A stretch of DNA of 64,000 nucleotides, taken from positions 186,001 to 250,000 of the forward strand of contig NZ_VJWE01000013.1 of assembly GCF_007993815.1 (NCBI RefSeq), given 5' to 3'. The notes beneath the pieces were generated by a model, which did not search any database, was not told the origin of the DNA, and saw nothing but the letters and a program-made list of their open reading frames with translations. The position numbers were made by a program, and so were the translations under genes. Of this stretch, positions 34,751 to 45,049 are shown one piece after another (the first letter of the stretch is position 1; each line of letters starts with the position of its first letter). This DNA comes from Acidovorax delafieldii (lineage in GTDB: Bacteria > Pseudomonadota > Gammaproteobacteria > Burkholderiales > Burkholderiaceae_C).

Positions 34751-35995
34751 TCAGACGCGTTTGAATACCAGCGTTCCGTTGGTGCCGCCAAAGCCAAAGT
34801 TGTTCTTGACGGCCACATCAATCTTCATGTCCCGCGCCGTATTGGCGCAGTAGTCGAGATCGCACTCCGGATCCTGGTTGAACAGGTTGATGGTGGGCGG
34901 CACTTTTTGTTCATGCAGTGCCAGCACGGTGAACACACTCTCAATCCCCCCCGCACCACCGAGCAAGTGGCCCGTCATGGATTTGGTGGAGCTCACAACG
35001 GTCTTGTAGGCGTGGTCACCCAAGGCCGCTTTGATTGCATTGGTTTCGTTGATGTCACCCAGAGGAGTGGACGTGCCGTGGGCGTTAAGGTAATCCACCT
35101 GATCGGCATTGATCCCGGCGTTGCGCAACGCGCTGAGCATGGCGCGCCGGGGCCCATCCATGTTGGGAGCGGTCATGTGACCTGCATCTGCGCTCATGCC
35201 GAAGCCGCTGAGTTCGGCATAAATCTTGGCGCCTCGCGCCTTGGCGTGTTCATACTCTTCGAGCACCATCACACCGGCGCCTTCGCCCAGCACAAAACCG
35301 TCGCGGTCCTTGTCCCAGGGGCGGGATGCCGTCTTGGGATCATCGTTGCGGGTAGACAGGGCCCGCATGGCAGCAAACCCGCCGATGCCCAGCGGAGATA
35401 CCGTGGATTCGGTACCGCCAGCCACGACCACGTCCGCATCGCCGTATTCGATCATGCGACCGGCCTCGCCGATACAGTGCAAGCCTGTCGTGCAGGCAGT
35501 CACCACGGCAAGGTTGGGACCCTTGAAGCCAAAGCGCATGGACACATGCCCTGCCACCATGTTGATGATGGACGCAGGTACAAAAAATGGAGTGATACGC
35601 CGTGGCCCGCGGCTGACCAGCTCGGCGTGTGTGTTTTCGATCAGCGGGAGGCCGCCAATGCCGGAGCCGATCACGCAGGCAATGCGTGTGGCGAACTCCT
35701 CACTGAGCGCTTCACCCGTGGGAAGCCCTGCGTCCTGGACGGCCTGCGCTGCAGCAGCGATGCCATAGTGGATGAAGGTATCCATCGCGCGCGCATCCTT
35801 GGCGCTGATGTACGACTCCAGGTCAAGACCTTTGACCTCTCCCGCAATCTTGCAGGCGAAGTTCGATGCATCGAACTTGGTGATGAGATCAATGCCGGAC
35901 TGGCCGGCAAGGAGATTGGCCCAGGACTCGGCCACCGTGTTACCCACGGGGCTGACGCAACCCAGGCCGGTCACGACAACGCGACGACGGCTCAT
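34751..35995 (-). CDS. fabF: Beta-ketoacyl-[acyl-carrier-protein] synthase II
   Basis: 414 residues. Elongating condensing enzyme of fatty acid synthesis. Catalytic triad visible: Cys in [14 protein letters not shown], His in [11 protein letters not shown], His in [16 protein letters not shown]-terminal [17 protein letters not shown] is typical. Ends the fab cluster, 48 bp after acpP, and it probably receives transcripts from acpP. Confidence 0.96.
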   Translation of the reverse strand: MSRRRVVVTGLGCVSPVGNTVAESWANLLAGQSGIDLITKFDASNFACKIAGEVKGLDLESYISAKDARAMDTFIHYGIAAAAQAVQDAGLPTGEALSEEFATRIACVIGSGIGGLPLIENTHAELVSRGPRRITPFFVPASIINMVAGHVSMRFGFKGPNLAVVTACTTGLHCIGEAGRMIEYGDADVVVAGGTESTVSPLGIGGFAAMRALSTRNDDPKTASRPWDKDRDGFVLGEGAGVMVLEEYEHAKARGAKIYAELSGFGMSADAGHMTAPNMDGPRRAMLSALRNAGINADQVDYLNAHGTSTPLGDINETNAIKAALGDHAYKTVVSSTKSMTGHLLGGAGGIESVFTVLALHEQKVPPTINLFNQDPECDLDYCANTARDMKIDVAVKNNFGFGGTNGTLVFKRV

Positions 35996-36043
35996 GCGTA
36001 TAAAACCTTCTGCTGATCGCTTGAGTCAGGCGCAGGGCGCCGC

Positions 36044-36319
<276 letters not shown>

Positions 36320-36386
36320 CTAGCCGCTTAAGGAGAAGCCCCTAAACGACCTGCCGTCCGGATGAACCGGCGTTAACTTTCAATAA

Positions 36387-37145
36387 CTACATGTACATGC
36401 CGCCATTGACATGCAACTCCTGCCCCGTCACATAGCCTGCCTCGCGCGAGGCAAGGTACGCCACCGCGTGCGCGATGTCGGCCGGCTTGCCCATGTGACC
36501 CAGCGGGATCTGCGCATTGAGCGCTTTTTGCTGCTCTTCGGGCAACACGGAGGTCATGTCGGTCTCGATGAAACCGGGTGCCACGCAGTTCACGGTGATA
36601 CTGCGGCTGCCCAGCTCACGGGCCAGTGCGCGCGTCATGCCCGCCACACCCGCCTTGGCCGCAGCGTAGTTGGCCTGGCCTGGATTGCCCGACGCACCCA
36701 CCACGCTGGTGATGCTGATGATGCGCCCAAAGCGCTGCTTCATCATCGGCCGGATCGCGGCGCGGCTCGTGCGGAATACCGCCTTGAGATTGGTGTCCAG
36801 CACGGCATCCCAGTCGTCGTCCTTCATGCGCATGGCCAGAGTGTCGCGCGTAATGCCCGCGTTGTTCACCAGCACATGCAGGCCACCTTGCTGCTTGACG
36901 ATGGCGTCCATCAGGGCCTCGACCGCAGCCACATCGTTCACATTCAGATTGGCACCGCGGCAACCAGGGTAAGCCGCCAGCGCCTGGCTGATGCGCGCAG
37001 CGCCTTCATCCGTGGTGGCTGTACCCACCACCTGGTAGCCGCGCACCGCCAACTCCAGGGCAATGGCAGCACCGATGCCGCGCGATGCACCGGTCACCAG
37101 CGCCACTTGCGCCGCTTGCACTGCTGTCTGGGTCGATTCCGTCAT
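36387..37145 (-). CDS. fabG: 3-oxoacyl-[acyl-carrier-protein] reductase
   Basis: 252 residues, SDR. NADPH-dependent reduction of beta-ketoacyl-ACP. Seen: VTGASRGIGAAIA, NNAGITRD, catalytic Ser in ISITSVVGASGN and Tyr-x3-Lys in NYAAAKAG. Start (MTESTQTAVQAAQ) overlaps the fabD stop by 4 nt. The N-terminus is about 10 residues longer than E. coli FabG, which is seen in relatives. Confidence 0.96.
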   Translation of the reverse strand: MTESTQTAVQAAQVALVTGASRGIGAAIALELAVRGYQVVGTATTDEGAARISQALAAYPGCRGANLNVNDVAAVEALMDAIVKQQGGLHVLVNNAGITRDTLAMRMKDDDWDAVLDTNLKAVFRTSRAAIRPMMKQRFGRIISITSVVGASGNPGQANYAAAKAGVAGMTRALARELGSRSITVNCVAPGFIETDMTSVLPEEQQKALNAQIPLGHMGKPADIAHAVAYLASREAGYVTGQELHVNGGMYM

Positions 37146-38092
37146 GCCAACAACTCCCGGGTTTCAGCCAGCGTGGCCGAGTCAAACAATGCTGCGCCGA
37201 CCAATTCAGGGTCGATGCGTTTGGTGAGGCCTGCCAGCACCTTGCCAGGGCCACATTCAATGATGTGCGTCACGCCACGGCCTTTCAGCGCGTGCACGCA
37301 TTCCACCCAGCGCACGGGGCCAAAGGCCTGGCGGTAGAGCGCCTCGCGAATGGCATCAGCGTCTTGCTGTACCAACACGTCCACGTTGTTGACCACCGGA
37401 ATCTGAGGGGTAGCAAGCGCAACCTCCGCCAGCGCCATACGCAGCTTTTCAGCCGCAGGCTTCATCAGGCTGGAATGGAAAGGCGCCGACACTGGCAGGG
37501 GCAATGCGCGCTTGGCGCCTGCCGCCTTGAGCACCTCACAGGCCTTGTCTACACCCGCCTTGGTACCGGCGATCACGGTCTGGATCGGGTCGTTGAAATT
37601 GACAGCCTCCACCACCTCAGCCGTACCTGGCCCGAACGATGCCAAAGCCTCAGCACAACCAGCGATGACCTTGGAAGCCTCCATGCCCAGAATGGCCGCC
37701 ATGGCGCCTGTGCCGACAGGCACCGCCTCTTGCATGGCCGCCGCACGCAGCCGCACCAGCAGGGCCGCCTGCGCGAGCGTCAACACACCAGCCGCCACCA
37801 GAGCGGAGTATTCGCCCAGCGAATGCCCGGCAACGGCCACCGGGGCTGCGCCGCCTTCTGCGCGCCACACCCGCCATGCCGCCACGCCAGCGACCAGCAT
37901 CACCGGCTGGGTGTTGGTGGTGAGGGCCAAAGCCTCCTTGGGGCCTTCCTTGATCAGCAGGCCGACATCCTCACCCAAAGCATCCGAGGCTTCCTGCAGG
38001 GTCTGCGCCACCACCGGGTGGTCACCCCAACCATCGAGCATGCCAACCGATTGCGAGCCTTGCCCCGGAAAGACAAATGCAAAAGACTTCAT
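37142..38092 (-). CDS. fabD: Malonyl-CoA:ACP transacylase
   Basis: 316 residues. Loads malonate from CoA onto ACP. Active-site GHSLGEYSALVAAG (Ser), the N-terminal FVFPGQGSQSVGM and the C-terminal VSAPFHSSLMKPA with the catalytic His. Its overlap with fabG implies translational coupling; fabH is 59 bp upstream. Confidence 0.96.
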   Translation of the reverse strand: MKSFAFVFPGQGSQSVGMLDGWGDHPVVAQTLQEASDALGEDVGLLIKEGPKEALALTTNTQPVMLVAGVAAWRVWRAEGGAAPVAVAGHSLGEYSALVAAGVLTLAQAALLVRLRAAAMQEAVPVGTGAMAAILGMEASKVIAGCAEALASFGPGTAEVVEAVNFNDPIQTVIAGTKAGVDKACEVLKAAGAKRALPLPVSAPFHSSLMKPAAEKLRMALAEVALATPQIPVVNNVDVLVQQDADAIREALYRQAFGPVRWVECVHALKGRGVTHIIECGPGKVLAGLTKRIDPELVGAALFDSATLAETRELLA

Positions 38093-38151
38093 GAAAAATC
38101 CAGAAATATGATGAAACCGGCCGGCAGCGCAGGTACTTATTACGCCAGCAG

Positions 38152-39129
38152 CTACAACTTCAGGAGCACAGCACCCCAGGTAAAACCACCACCCACGCCT
38201 TCGAGCAGCAGGGTTTCGCCTTTCTTGACCTGACCGGTGCGCACCCCATGGTCCAAAGCCAGCGGAATGGAAGCTGCCGAGGTGTTGCCATGTTGGTCCA
38301 CCGTGACCACCACCTTGTCCATGGACATCTTCAGTTTGCGGGCGGTGCTCTGCATGATGCGGATGTTGGCCTGGTGCGGGATCAGCCAGTCGATATCAGC
38401 CTCGGTCAGCCCGGCCTTGGCCAGGGCCGCGTGGGCCGCCTTTTCCAGCACACCCACTGCCAGCTTGAAGACCGCCTGTCCGTCCATTTTGAGGACCGGA
38501 TCCCCAAGCACCTTGCCGCCGGACACATTGCCGGGCACACACAAAATATCGACATGCTTGCCGTCAGCGTGCAGGTCGCTCGACAGAATGCCAGGCGTGT
38601 CAGAGGCCTCCAGCACCACAGCGCCCGCACCATCACCGAACAACACACAGGTGGTGCGGTCGTTGAAGTCCAGGATGCGACTGAAAACCTCTGCACCAAT
38701 CACCAGCGCGCGATTGGCAGCACCTGTCTGGATCATGGCGTCCGCCACCGACAGGGCATAGACAAAACCGCTGCACACAGCTTGCACATCAAACGCAGGG
38801 CATCCATTGGCACCCAGCTTGTTCTGCAAGATACAAGCAACGGACGGGAACACCATGTCCGGCGTCGACGTGGCCACGATGATCAGATCGATATCGGTGG
38901 GCTGCAGGCCGGCGGCCTGCAGGGCATTGCGCGCAGCCTCCAATCCCAAGTCGCTGGCGGTCACATCCGGCGCCGCAAAGTGGCGCGCCCGGATGCCGGT
39001 GCGCTCCACAATCCATTCATCGGAGGTTTCGATACCGCGCTGGCCCAGTTCGGCAACCAGATCAGCGTTGGTCAACCGGCTGGGAGGCAGGTAGCTGCCG
39101 GTGCCGGTAATGCGGGAATAACGTCTCAT
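38152..39129 (-). CDS. fabH: Beta-ketoacyl-ACP synthase III
   Basis: 325 residues. Starts fatty acid synthesis from acetyl-CoA and malonyl-ACP. Cys in [16 protein letters not shown], His in [12 protein letters not shown] and Asn in [15 protein letters not shown] form the triad. The start codon overlaps the plsX stop by 1 nt. Confidence 0.96.
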   Translation of the reverse strand: MRRYSRITGTGSYLPPSRLTNADLVAELGQRGIETSDEWIVERTGIRARHFAAPDVTASDLGLEAARNALQAAGLQPTDIDLIIVATSTPDMVFPSVACILQNKLGANGCPAFDVQAVCSGFVYALSVADAMIQTGAANRALVIGAEVFSRILDFNDRTTCVLFGDGAGAVVLEASDTPGILSSDLHADGKHVDILCVPGNVSGGKVLGDPVLKMDGQAVFKLAVGVLEKAAHAALAKAGLTEADIDWLIPHQANIRIMQSTARKLKMSMDKVVVTVDQHGNTSAASIPLALDHGVRTGQVKKGETLLLEGVGGGFTWGAVLLKL

Positions 39130-40181
39130 TATTGTGCGGTCGCCGCAACGCCAGGCTGGGGCTGGGCATCTGCAGGCGCCAGCAGGGGCGCCGCGTGCGC
39201 AATCCGGGTCCGGACACGGTCGAGCAGGTTGTTGCGGGCTGCATCATACGCCCGGTTCAACGCCTGCTCGAAAGCCATGGCGTCTGCCGATCCGTGGCTC
39301 TTGAACACCAGCCCGCGCAGGCCGAGCAGCGCCGCGCCGTTGTAACGGCGGTAGTCCATGCGCTTCATCAACGCTTTTAAGATCGGATAGGCGACGATAG
39401 CGGCCATTTTAGTAAAAATGTGGCGCGAAAATTCGGTTTTAAGTGCTCCGATGATCATCGAGGCCACACCTTCGCTGGCCTTGAGCGCCACATTGCCCAC
39501 AAAACCATCACAGACCACGATATCCACCGTACCCTTGAAGATATCGTTGCCCTCGACATTGCCGTAGAAGTTCAAATCACCGGAATTAGCCGCAGATCGC
39601 AGCAATTCACCTGCTTTTTTGATAACTTCGCTACCCTTGATGACTTCTTCGCCAATGTTCAGCAACCCTACGGTGGGCTCGCTACCCTCTTGGAGGACCG
39701 ATACCAGGGCGGAACCCATCACGGCAAACTGCAGCAGGTGCTCTGCCGAGCAATCCACATTAGCCCCCAGGTCCAGCACCGTCGTGGCACCACCGGTGGC
39801 GTTGGGCAGCTGGGTGGCGATGGCAGGACGGTCGATACCATCCAGCGTCTTGAGCAGATAGCGGGCAATGGCCATCAAGGCGCCGGTATTGCCCGCAGAG
39901 ACAGCAGCCGAAGCCGTGCCATCCTTGACCTGCTGGATGGCCACGCGCATCGAAGAATCCTTCTTCTTGCGCAAGGCCACTTCCACCGGGTCATCCATAG
40001 CGACCACTTCGGTAGCGGGAACGATGGTGGCTCGGTCGTGGGAGAACGATTGCAGGCTGTCCGCCAGGCCAACGAGCAGCAGACGGGCATCCGGGTGGTG
40101 GTCGAGAAACTGGCGGCACGCCGCGAGCGTGACGCGGGGGCCATGGTCGCCCCCCATGCAGTCAACAGCCAGTGTGATCAT
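39129..40181 (-). CDS. plsX: Phosphate acyltransferase PlsX
   Basis: 350 residues. Makes acyl-phosphate from acyl-ACP for the PlsX/PlsY route to lysophosphatidate. Starts [15 protein letters not shown] (ATG 40181), with [31 protein letters not shown] and [17 protein letters not shown]. The C-terminal tail after RIAHAAPLL is Pro/Ala-rich. It sits between rpmF and fabH in the standard order. Confidence 0.95.
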   Translation of the reverse strand: MITLAVDCMGGDHGPRVTLAACRQFLDHHPDARLLLVGLADSLQSFSHDRATIVPATEVVAMDDPVEVALRKKKDSSMRVAIQQVKDGTASAAVSAGNTGALMAIARYLLKTLDGIDRPAIATQLPNATGGATTVLDLGANVDCSAEHLLQFAVMGSALVSVLQEGSEPTVGLLNIGEEVIKGSEVIKKAGELLRSAANSGDLNFYGNVEGNDIFKGTVDIVVCDGFVGNVALKASEGVASMIIGALKTEFSRHIFTKMAAIVAYPILKALMKRMDYRRYNGAALLGLRGLVFKSHGSADAMAFEQALNRAYDAARNNLLDRVRTRIAHAAPLLAPADAQPQPGVAATAQ

Positions 40182-40288
40182 GGGCGACTTGTCCGGCCGG
40201 CCCAAAGGGCCGAGAGATGAATACGACGGTCAAAACAAAGGCCCGCGCTACAGGGTTTGTAGCAACGGGCCTTTGGATGGAGTGAAGG

Positions 40289-40471
40289 TCAGGCTTCAGA
40301 CTTGTTCTTCAGCACCTGACGGCCACGGTAGAAACCGTTGGGGCTGATGTGGTGACGCAGGTGCGTTTCACCAGTGGTGGGTTCCACAGCAATGCCTGGC
40401 ACGTTCAGGGCATTGTGCGAGCGGTGCATGCCGCGCTTGGAAGGGGACTTTTTGTTTTGCTGAACGGCCAT
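40289..40471 (-). CDS. rpmF: 50S ribosomal protein L32
   Basis: 60 residues. [20 protein letters not shown] and the C-terminal [21 protein letters not shown] identify bL32. The zinc-binding cysteines found in some bL32 proteins are absent (a C-minus form). ATG at 40471; an in-frame upstream extension is not real. It lies between yceD and plsX, the common proteobacterial order. Confidence 0.95.
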   Translation of the reverse strand: MAVQQNKKSPSKRGMHRSHNALNVPGIAVEPTTGETHLRHHISPNGFYRGRQVLKNKSEA

Positions 40472-40582
40472 GATGGCTCCTGATCTGGAATAGGTTGGTA
40501 AAAACGCGATCAGCCCAAAAAGACACGATGGGGTTCGCGTGAAGCCCACGATTATAACCCAAATGATTTTTGGGTCGATGAA

Positions 40583-41131
40583 TCAGTCTTTGGCGTCTTT
40601 GCGCAAGGCTGCCAGCGCGGCAAACGGGTTGGGTTTTTCGGCGTTGGCTTCTTCAAAATCGTCGTCCGAAGACGCCAGCGGCATCGAGGTCGGGCACTCG
40701 TCGTGTTTGGGCACCACGGGCAACGCCATCAACAGTTCATCTTCGATGAGTTCGTGCAGATCAAACTCGCGGCTCAGGGCCAGCAGGTCTTCTTCGCTCT
40801 CATCGTCAAGGGCCTCGGCCGTGGCTTCGTCCGCCACAAAGCGGAACTCACGATCCACCTCCAGGGGCACATCGACCGGCGTCAGGCAGCGCTGGCACTC
40901 CATGGGGAAGCTGGCGCGCACCATGATGTGCAGCCAGACCTGCCCCATGCCTCCCAGGGCAGTGCGCACCTCGCCCGTCGCCTCCCAGTCCACCAGCAGA
41001 TCGGGGTGCAGGCCCTTGGCCTCCTGCGCCAGGCGTTCGTATTTCAGCAGCGAGTCGTGGCCCGCCAGCCGACCGCCCGCCTGTGCAAAGGCTTTCACGT
41101 CGAGGCGCTGTGCGGAGAATTCCTTGGTCAT
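40583..41131 (-). CDS. YceD/DUF177 family protein
   Basis: 182 residues. DUF177 family, upstream of rpmF in most bacteria; linked in the literature to 23S rRNA accumulation, mechanism unclear. Seen: VRASFPMECQRCLTPVDVPLEV with the CxxC, an acidic middle (ALDDESEEDLLAL), HELIEDELLMALPVVPKHDEC, and the end NPFAALAALRKDAKD. Start ATG 41131 (MTKEFSAQRLD); the in-frame ATG at 41158 would overlap divergent maf. Confidence 0.92.
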   Translation of the reverse strand: MTKEFSAQRLDVKAFAQAGGRLAGHDSLLKYERLAQEAKGLHPDLLVDWEATGEVRTALGGMGQVWLHIMVRASFPMECQRCLTPVDVPLEVDREFRFVADEATAEALDDESEEDLLALSREFDLHELIEDELLMALPVVPKHDECPTSMPLASSDDDFEEANAEKPNPFAALAALRKDAKD

Positions 41132-41156
41132 GGCGGCAGTGTAAGAGAATCGGCGC

Positions 41157-41756
41157 ATGCATCAATCCCCCTCCCCGCAACGCCCTCTGGTATTAGGCTC
41201 GACCTCGCGCTACCGGCGCGAATTGCTGGAACGGCTGAACCTGCCTTTCGAAGTGACCGCCCCCCATGTCGATGAGACCCCCCTGCCCGGCGAGGCGCCC
41301 CGCGCCCTGGCCATGCGCCTGGCTCTGGCCAAAGCGCAAGCTGTGGCGCGGCAGCACCCCGAAGCCGTGGTGATCGGATCCGACCAGGTGGCAGACCTGG
41401 CCGGAGAGCCGCTGGGCAAACCGGGCCAGCACGATCGCGCGGTGCAGCAGTTGCGCCAGATGCGCGGCCAGACGGTGGTGTTCCAAACCGCCCTGGCGGT
41501 GGTGTGCGCGGCCACCGGCTTTGAACAGGCGGACCTCGCCCCCGTGGAGGTGAAGTTCCGCGACTTATCGGATGAAGAAATCGAGCGCTACCTGCGCGCC
41601 GAGCAGCCCTACGACTGCGCGGGCAGCGCCAAGAGCGAAGGCCTTGGCATTGCCCTGCTGGACGCCATCCACAGCGACGACCCCACGGCACTCATCGGTC
41701 TGCCGCTGATCCGCACATGCCGCATGCTGCGCGCAGCAGGGCTGGTGCTGCCATGA
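41157..41756 (+). CDS. Maf-type nucleoside triphosphate pyrophosphatase (YceF-like)
   Basis: 199 residues. House-cleaning NTP pyrophosphatase that removes modified nucleotides. Seen: LVLGSTSRYRRELLERL, VDETPLPGEAP, the substrate-binding GSDQVADL and YDCAGSAKSEGLGIALL. The GSTSRYR start and GSDQ motif point to the YceF (m7GTP) subgroup rather than YhdE. Divergent from yceD with 25 bp between the starts; stop overlaps the next gene by 4 nt. Confidence 0.94.
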   Translation: MHQSPSPQRPLVLGSTSRYRRELLERLNLPFEVTAPHVDETPLPGEAPRALAMRLALAKAQAVARQHPEAVVIGSDQVADLAGEPLGKPGQHDRAVQQLRQMRGQTVVFQTALAVVCAATGFEQADLAPVEVKFRDLSDEEIERYLRAEQPYDCAGSAKSEGLGIALLDAIHSDDPTALIGLPLIRTCRMLRAAGLVLP

Positions 41757-42529
41757 ACGTAAAAACCGGCACGCTGTACCTGGTGCCCGCCCCCCTCGAC
41801 TTTGGCTGCGACACCCAGGCCCCACTGCAGGATGCCCTGCCCTCAGCCACCCTGCAGACAGCCGCCCGACTGACCCACTGGGTGTGCGAAAACGCCAAGA
41901 GCACGCGCGCCTACCTCAAGCGCATTGACGCGCTGCACCCCCTGGCCCTCTCTCTGCAGCAACAGCAGATCACTGAGTTGCCGCGTGAAGTGCACAAAAA
42001 AGGCGACCACGGCGACAAGGGCTCAGCGTCGTTCGACGCCCGCCCGCTACTGGCTGCGGCCCTGAACGGGCACGACATCGGCCTGGTCAGCGAAGCGGGC
42101 ATGCCCGCAGTGGCTGACCCTGGCTCGTCGGTGGTGCGGGCTGCGCACGACCTGGGCCTGCGCGTGGTGCCGTTGGTAGGGCCGGTGTCGCTGCTGCTGG
42201 CCCTGGCCGCCAGTGGCCTCAATGGACAAAACTTCGCCTTCGTCGGCTATCTGCCACAAGACGGACAAGAGCGCACACAGCGCATCAAGGAGCTGGAAGG
42301 CATCGCGCTGCGCACGGGCCAGACCCAGCTGTTCATCGAGACCCCGTACCGCAACCCGGCCCTGTGGCAGGCACTGGTTCAGACCCTGCAGCCGCACACC
42401 CGGCTGGCGCTGGCCAGCGGGCTGACCCTGCCCGACGCGCGGGTGCAAAGCCAGCTGGTGCGCCAGTGGAAGCAGCAGCCCGCACCACCGGACAACCGCA
42501 CCCCCGTGGTGTTTGCGCTGGGGCGTTGA
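41753..42529 (+). CDS. RsmI-like SAM-dependent tetrapyrrole-methylase-fold methyltransferase
   Basis: 258 residues. TP-methylase fold related to RsmI, the 16S rRNA 2'-O-methyltransferase for C1402. GTLYLVPAPLDFG replaces the RsmI start, followed by DIGLVSEAGMPAVADPGSSVVRAAHDLGL and LALAASGLNGQNFAFVGYLP. The changed start (PAPLDF instead of TPIGNL) suggests a paralogue of RsmI whose substrate is not proven. ATG 41753 overlaps maf by 4 nt. Confidence 0.85.
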   Translation: MNVKTGTLYLVPAPLDFGCDTQAPLQDALPSATLQTAARLTHWVCENAKSTRAYLKRIDALHPLALSLQQQQITELPREVHKKGDHGDKGSASFDARPLLAAALNGHDIGLVSEAGMPAVADPGSSVVRAAHDLGLRVVPLVGPVSLLLALAASGLNGQNFAFVGYLPQDGQERTQRIKELEGIALRTGQTQLFIETPYRNPALWQALVQTLQPHTRLALASGLTLPDARVQSQLVRQWKQQPAPPDNRTPVVFALGR

Positions 42530-42562
42530 GACAGCGACGGGGTAACACGCTACGGGCGAGGC

Positions 42563-42597
42563 GCCTGGAATGCTACATATTCAGGAGCATTCCAGGC
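42563..42597. repeat. 12-bp perfect inverted repeat in convergent gap
   Basis: GCCTGGAATGCT (42563-42574) and AGCATTCCAGGC (42586-42597) with an 11-nt loop, 33 bp after the stop of the rsmI-like gene. No T tract follows on the plus strand (atattccac), so if it terminates transcription it is atypical. The half ATATTC...GGCATATTCC pieces echo the arm. Confidence 0.6.
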
Positions 42598-42698
42598 ATA
42601 TTCCACTAGCGCAACCGCCCCAAAACACCCCCAAACCCCTCAGACCGCTGCACAACGGCCCCACACCGGCACCGCAGCACAGCGCAACCAGGCCCAAC

Positions 42699-42732
42699 AA
42701 AAAAGCCCCGGCAGATACCTCTGCAGGGGCTT
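42699..42732 (-). terminator. Rho-independent terminator after sppA
   Basis: On the minus strand AAGCCCC-TGCAG pairs across a 6-nt loop with CTGC-GGGGCTT (one internal mismatch), followed by TTTTTT and TGTT. It lies 72 nt past the sppA stop in the convergent gap. Confidence 0.75.
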
Positions 42733-42803
42733 CGAATAGACATCTGCCGTCGATGCAAGGGCTTGCGCGGATGATCACGCCCCTGCCGACTCCGAGGCGA
42801 GTA

Positions 42804-43850
42804 TCAGCGCAACTGTGGCCCCGATATGGCCAGTGACTTGACGGCGCCCATGCCCACCGCCGCGCCAAACCGCTTGGCCAGGCGCTCGGCCACGTTGTCG
42901 CGGCGGGTGTAGTCGATGATGTCTTCGGCCTTGACCACTTCGCGCGCGACATAGTCCAGGTTGCCCAGCTTGTCCGCCAGGCCCATTTCCACGGCCTGCT
43001 GGCCCGTCCAGAACAAGCCGCTGAAGGTATCGGGCGTGGTCTTGAGACGGTCACCGCGCCCTGCTTTCACCACGGCAATGAACTGTTGGTGGATCTGGTC
43101 GAGCATGGTCTGCGCGTAGGCGCGCTGCTTCTCGGTCTGCGGGCTGAAGGGGTCCAGAAAACCCTTGTTCTCGCCTGCGGTGAGCAGGCGGCGCTCCACG
43201 CCCACTTTTTCCATGACGCCGGTGAAGCCGAAGCCATCCATCAGCACCCCGATGCTGCCCACGATGCTGGCCTTGTCCACGTAGATATCGTCGGCGGCAG
43301 CTGCAATGTAGTAAGCAGCCGAGGCGCAGGTTTCTTCGACCACCGCGTAGATCGGCTTGTTGTGCTTGGCTTTCAGGCGCACGATCTCGTCGTTGATGAT
43401 GCCGGCCTGCACCGGGCTGCCACCGGGCGAGTTGATGAGCAGCACCAGCGCTTGCGAGCCCTCATCCTCCAGCGCGCTGCGCATGGCGGCCACCACAAAC
43501 TCGGCACTGGCCTCGGCGCCACTCGCGATCTCGCCCTTGATGTCCACCACGGCGGTGTGCGGCGTGCTTTTGCTGGTGCTGGGCGATGCCTGACGCAGGG
43601 CCACGAACGCAACAGCAGCAAACAACACCAGCCATATCAGGCGGAAAAAAATCTTCCAGCGGCGGGCGCTGCGTTGTTCGTTGAGGGCGGCAAAGGCCAG
43701 CTTTTCCAGCGTGGCGCGTTCCCACCCGGGTTCACGCGATGAATCGCTCACAGGGGCTCCTGAATTAGTAGCTGCTTGCGCCCACAGATCGGGGGCGGAA
43801 TTGCTTTTGGGGTCAAAGCCCGACGAGGCGGGCTGCTGGGGGTCAGTCAT
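42804..43850 (-). CDS. sppA: Signal peptide peptidase SppA (S49 family)
   Basis: 348 residues. Inner-membrane serine protease, active site on the periplasmic side, that degrades cleaved signal peptides. Cytoplasmic N-terminus of about 65 residues, one membrane helix (FFRLIWLVLFAAVAFVAL), then the S49 domain with INSPGGS, nucleophile Ser177 in TCASAAYYIAAAAD (ASGGYY in most relatives) and VGSIGVLMDGF; the catalytic Lys is probably in AGENKGF. Short single-domain form. ATG 43850 chosen (MTDPQQPAS). Codons for QAATNSGAP resemble the dispersed repeat. Confidence 0.92.
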   Translation of the reverse strand: MTDPQQPASSGFDPKSNSAPDLWAQAATNSGAPVSDSSREPGWERATLEKLAFAALNEQRSARRWKIFFRLIWLVLFAAVAFVALRQASPSTSKSTPHTAVVDIKGEIASGAEASAEFVVAAMRSALEDEGSQALVLLINSPGGSPVQAGIINDEIVRLKAKHNKPIYAVVEETCASAAYYIAAAADDIYVDKASIVGSIGVLMDGFGFTGVMEKVGVERRLLTAGENKGFLDPFSPQTEKQRAYAQTMLDQIHQQFIAVVKAGRGDRLKTTPDTFSGLFWTGQQAVEMGLADKLGNLDYVAREVVKAEDIIDYTRRDNVAERLAKRFGAAVGMGAVKSLAISGPQLR

Positions 43851-43942
43851 GTCATGCGTCCTGGGCACTGCACCGCTGCGGCCCGCGCTTTGCGGTGGCC
43901 CACATCGGGCGGCAGCACATCAGGGTAATTCATCTGGATTTT

Positions 43943-44353
43943 CTAGAACTCTGCAGGCTGCAGGTTGTAGGCAGTATGCCAGCGCACCACACCATCGCTC
44001 TCCGACAGGGCAATTTTGACCAGCCCACCGCGGCAGGGACCGCCCGCACACTGGCCGGTATGGGGCAAGTAGGCCGCCCCGTGGGTGGCACACAACAGCC
44101 AGTTGCCTGTGTCATCAAAAAAGCGGTTGGGCTGGTAGTCCATCTCCATCGCCACATGGGTGCAGCGGTTGAGGTAAGCGTGCGGCAGGCCTCGGTAGCG
44201 AATCGCAAAGGCCCTGCACGTCTGGCCTGTGTACTGCACATCAAACGGCACGGCCAGGCCTCCATCGACAAGGTCGGCACTGTTGCACAGCGCGATAGGC
44301 TGATCAGTGGAGGGTATGGTCATGGGCTCGTCCCGCTCCGATACCCGCGTCAA
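43943..44353 (-). CDS. Rieske [2Fe-2S] domain protein
   Basis: 136 residues. A single Rieske domain: Cys64-x-His66 (NRCTHVAME) and Cys88-x2-His91 (LLCATHGAAY) ligate the cluster, and PHTGQCAGGPCRGGL is the proline-loop region. No membrane anchor or catalytic oxygenase domain. It resembles the stand-alone ferredoxin-like Rieske proteins placed beside gph and sppA in beta-proteobacteria; the electron partner is unknown. It overlaps the gph stop by 4 nt. Confidence 0.88.
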   Translation of the reverse strand: MTRVSERDEPMTIPSTDQPIALCNSADLVDGGLAVPFDVQYTGQTCRAFAIRYRGLPHAYLNRCTHVAMEMDYQPNRFFDDTGNWLLCATHGAAYLPHTGQCAGGPCRGGLVKIALSESDGVVRWHTAYNLQPAEF

Positions 44354-45024
44354 GCGTTGTGCAGCAGCCAGTCGTGCAGCTCGCGCACCGAATGCACAAC
44401 CGCCAGCGGCTGGAGAGCATGAAAGGCGTCGGGCTCGTGTGCGCCATAGCTCACCCCTACGCTCGCACAGCCCGCGTTGACCGCCATCTGCAGATCATGG
44501 GTGGTGTCGCCAATCATCAGCAGGCGCTCAGGCGCCACGTCAAATTCGGCCATCAGCTCCTGCAGCATCAGGGGGTGCGGCTTGCCAGCGGTCTGGTCGG
44601 CGGTGCGGGAGCCGTCGAACACGCCGCGCAAATCCACCGAATGCAGCGCCTCATCCAGCCCGCGCCGGCTTTTGCCCGTGGCCACGGCCAGCAGGTGCCC
44701 ACGTTCACGCAGATCGCTCAGCAGCGGCAACACGCCATCGAACAGGCTCAGGTCGTCCTGGTGCTGGATGTAGTGGAAGCGGTAGCGGTTGCCCAGCTCG
44801 GTGTACTTTTCGGGCGGCACATCGGGGGCAGCATGGGCCAGCGCCTGCATCAGGCCCATGCCAATCACATAGGCGGCCTCCTTGTCTGTGGGTACCGTGC
44901 CGCCCACGTCGCGCACCGCTGCCTGGATGCAGCGCACGATGATGGCGGTGGAGTCGAACAGGGTTCCATCCCAATCAAAGGCGATGAGGTCGAAGCGGCG
45001 CGGACGGAAGTTTTTGGCAGACAT
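44350..45024 (-). CDS. gph: HAD-IA hydrolase, phosphoglycolate-phosphatase-like
   Basis: 224 residues. HAD motifs: FDWDGTLFDS (nucleophile Asp), VATGKSRRGLDEAL (motif II), KPHPLMLQEL and MIGDTTHDLQMAVNAG (motifs III/IV). The four-helix cap is of the Gph/PpaX type. Substrate could be 2-phosphoglycolate or another small phosphate ester. ATG 45024 chosen (MSAKNFRPRRF). It lies 25 bp after rluC. Confidence 0.88.
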   Translation of the reverse strand: MSAKNFRPRRFDLIAFDWDGTLFDSTAIIVRCIQAAVRDVGGTVPTDKEAAYVIGMGLMQALAHAAPDVPPEKYTELGNRYRFHYIQHQDDLSLFDGVLPLLSDLRERGHLLAVATGKSRRGLDEALHSVDLRGVFDGSRTADQTAGKPHPLMLQELMAEFDVAPERLLMIGDTTHDLQMAVNAGCASVGVSYGAHEPDAFHALQPLAVVHSVRELHDWLLHNA

Positions 45025-45049
45025 GGAGGGGGTTCTTCGCGCAGGATCG

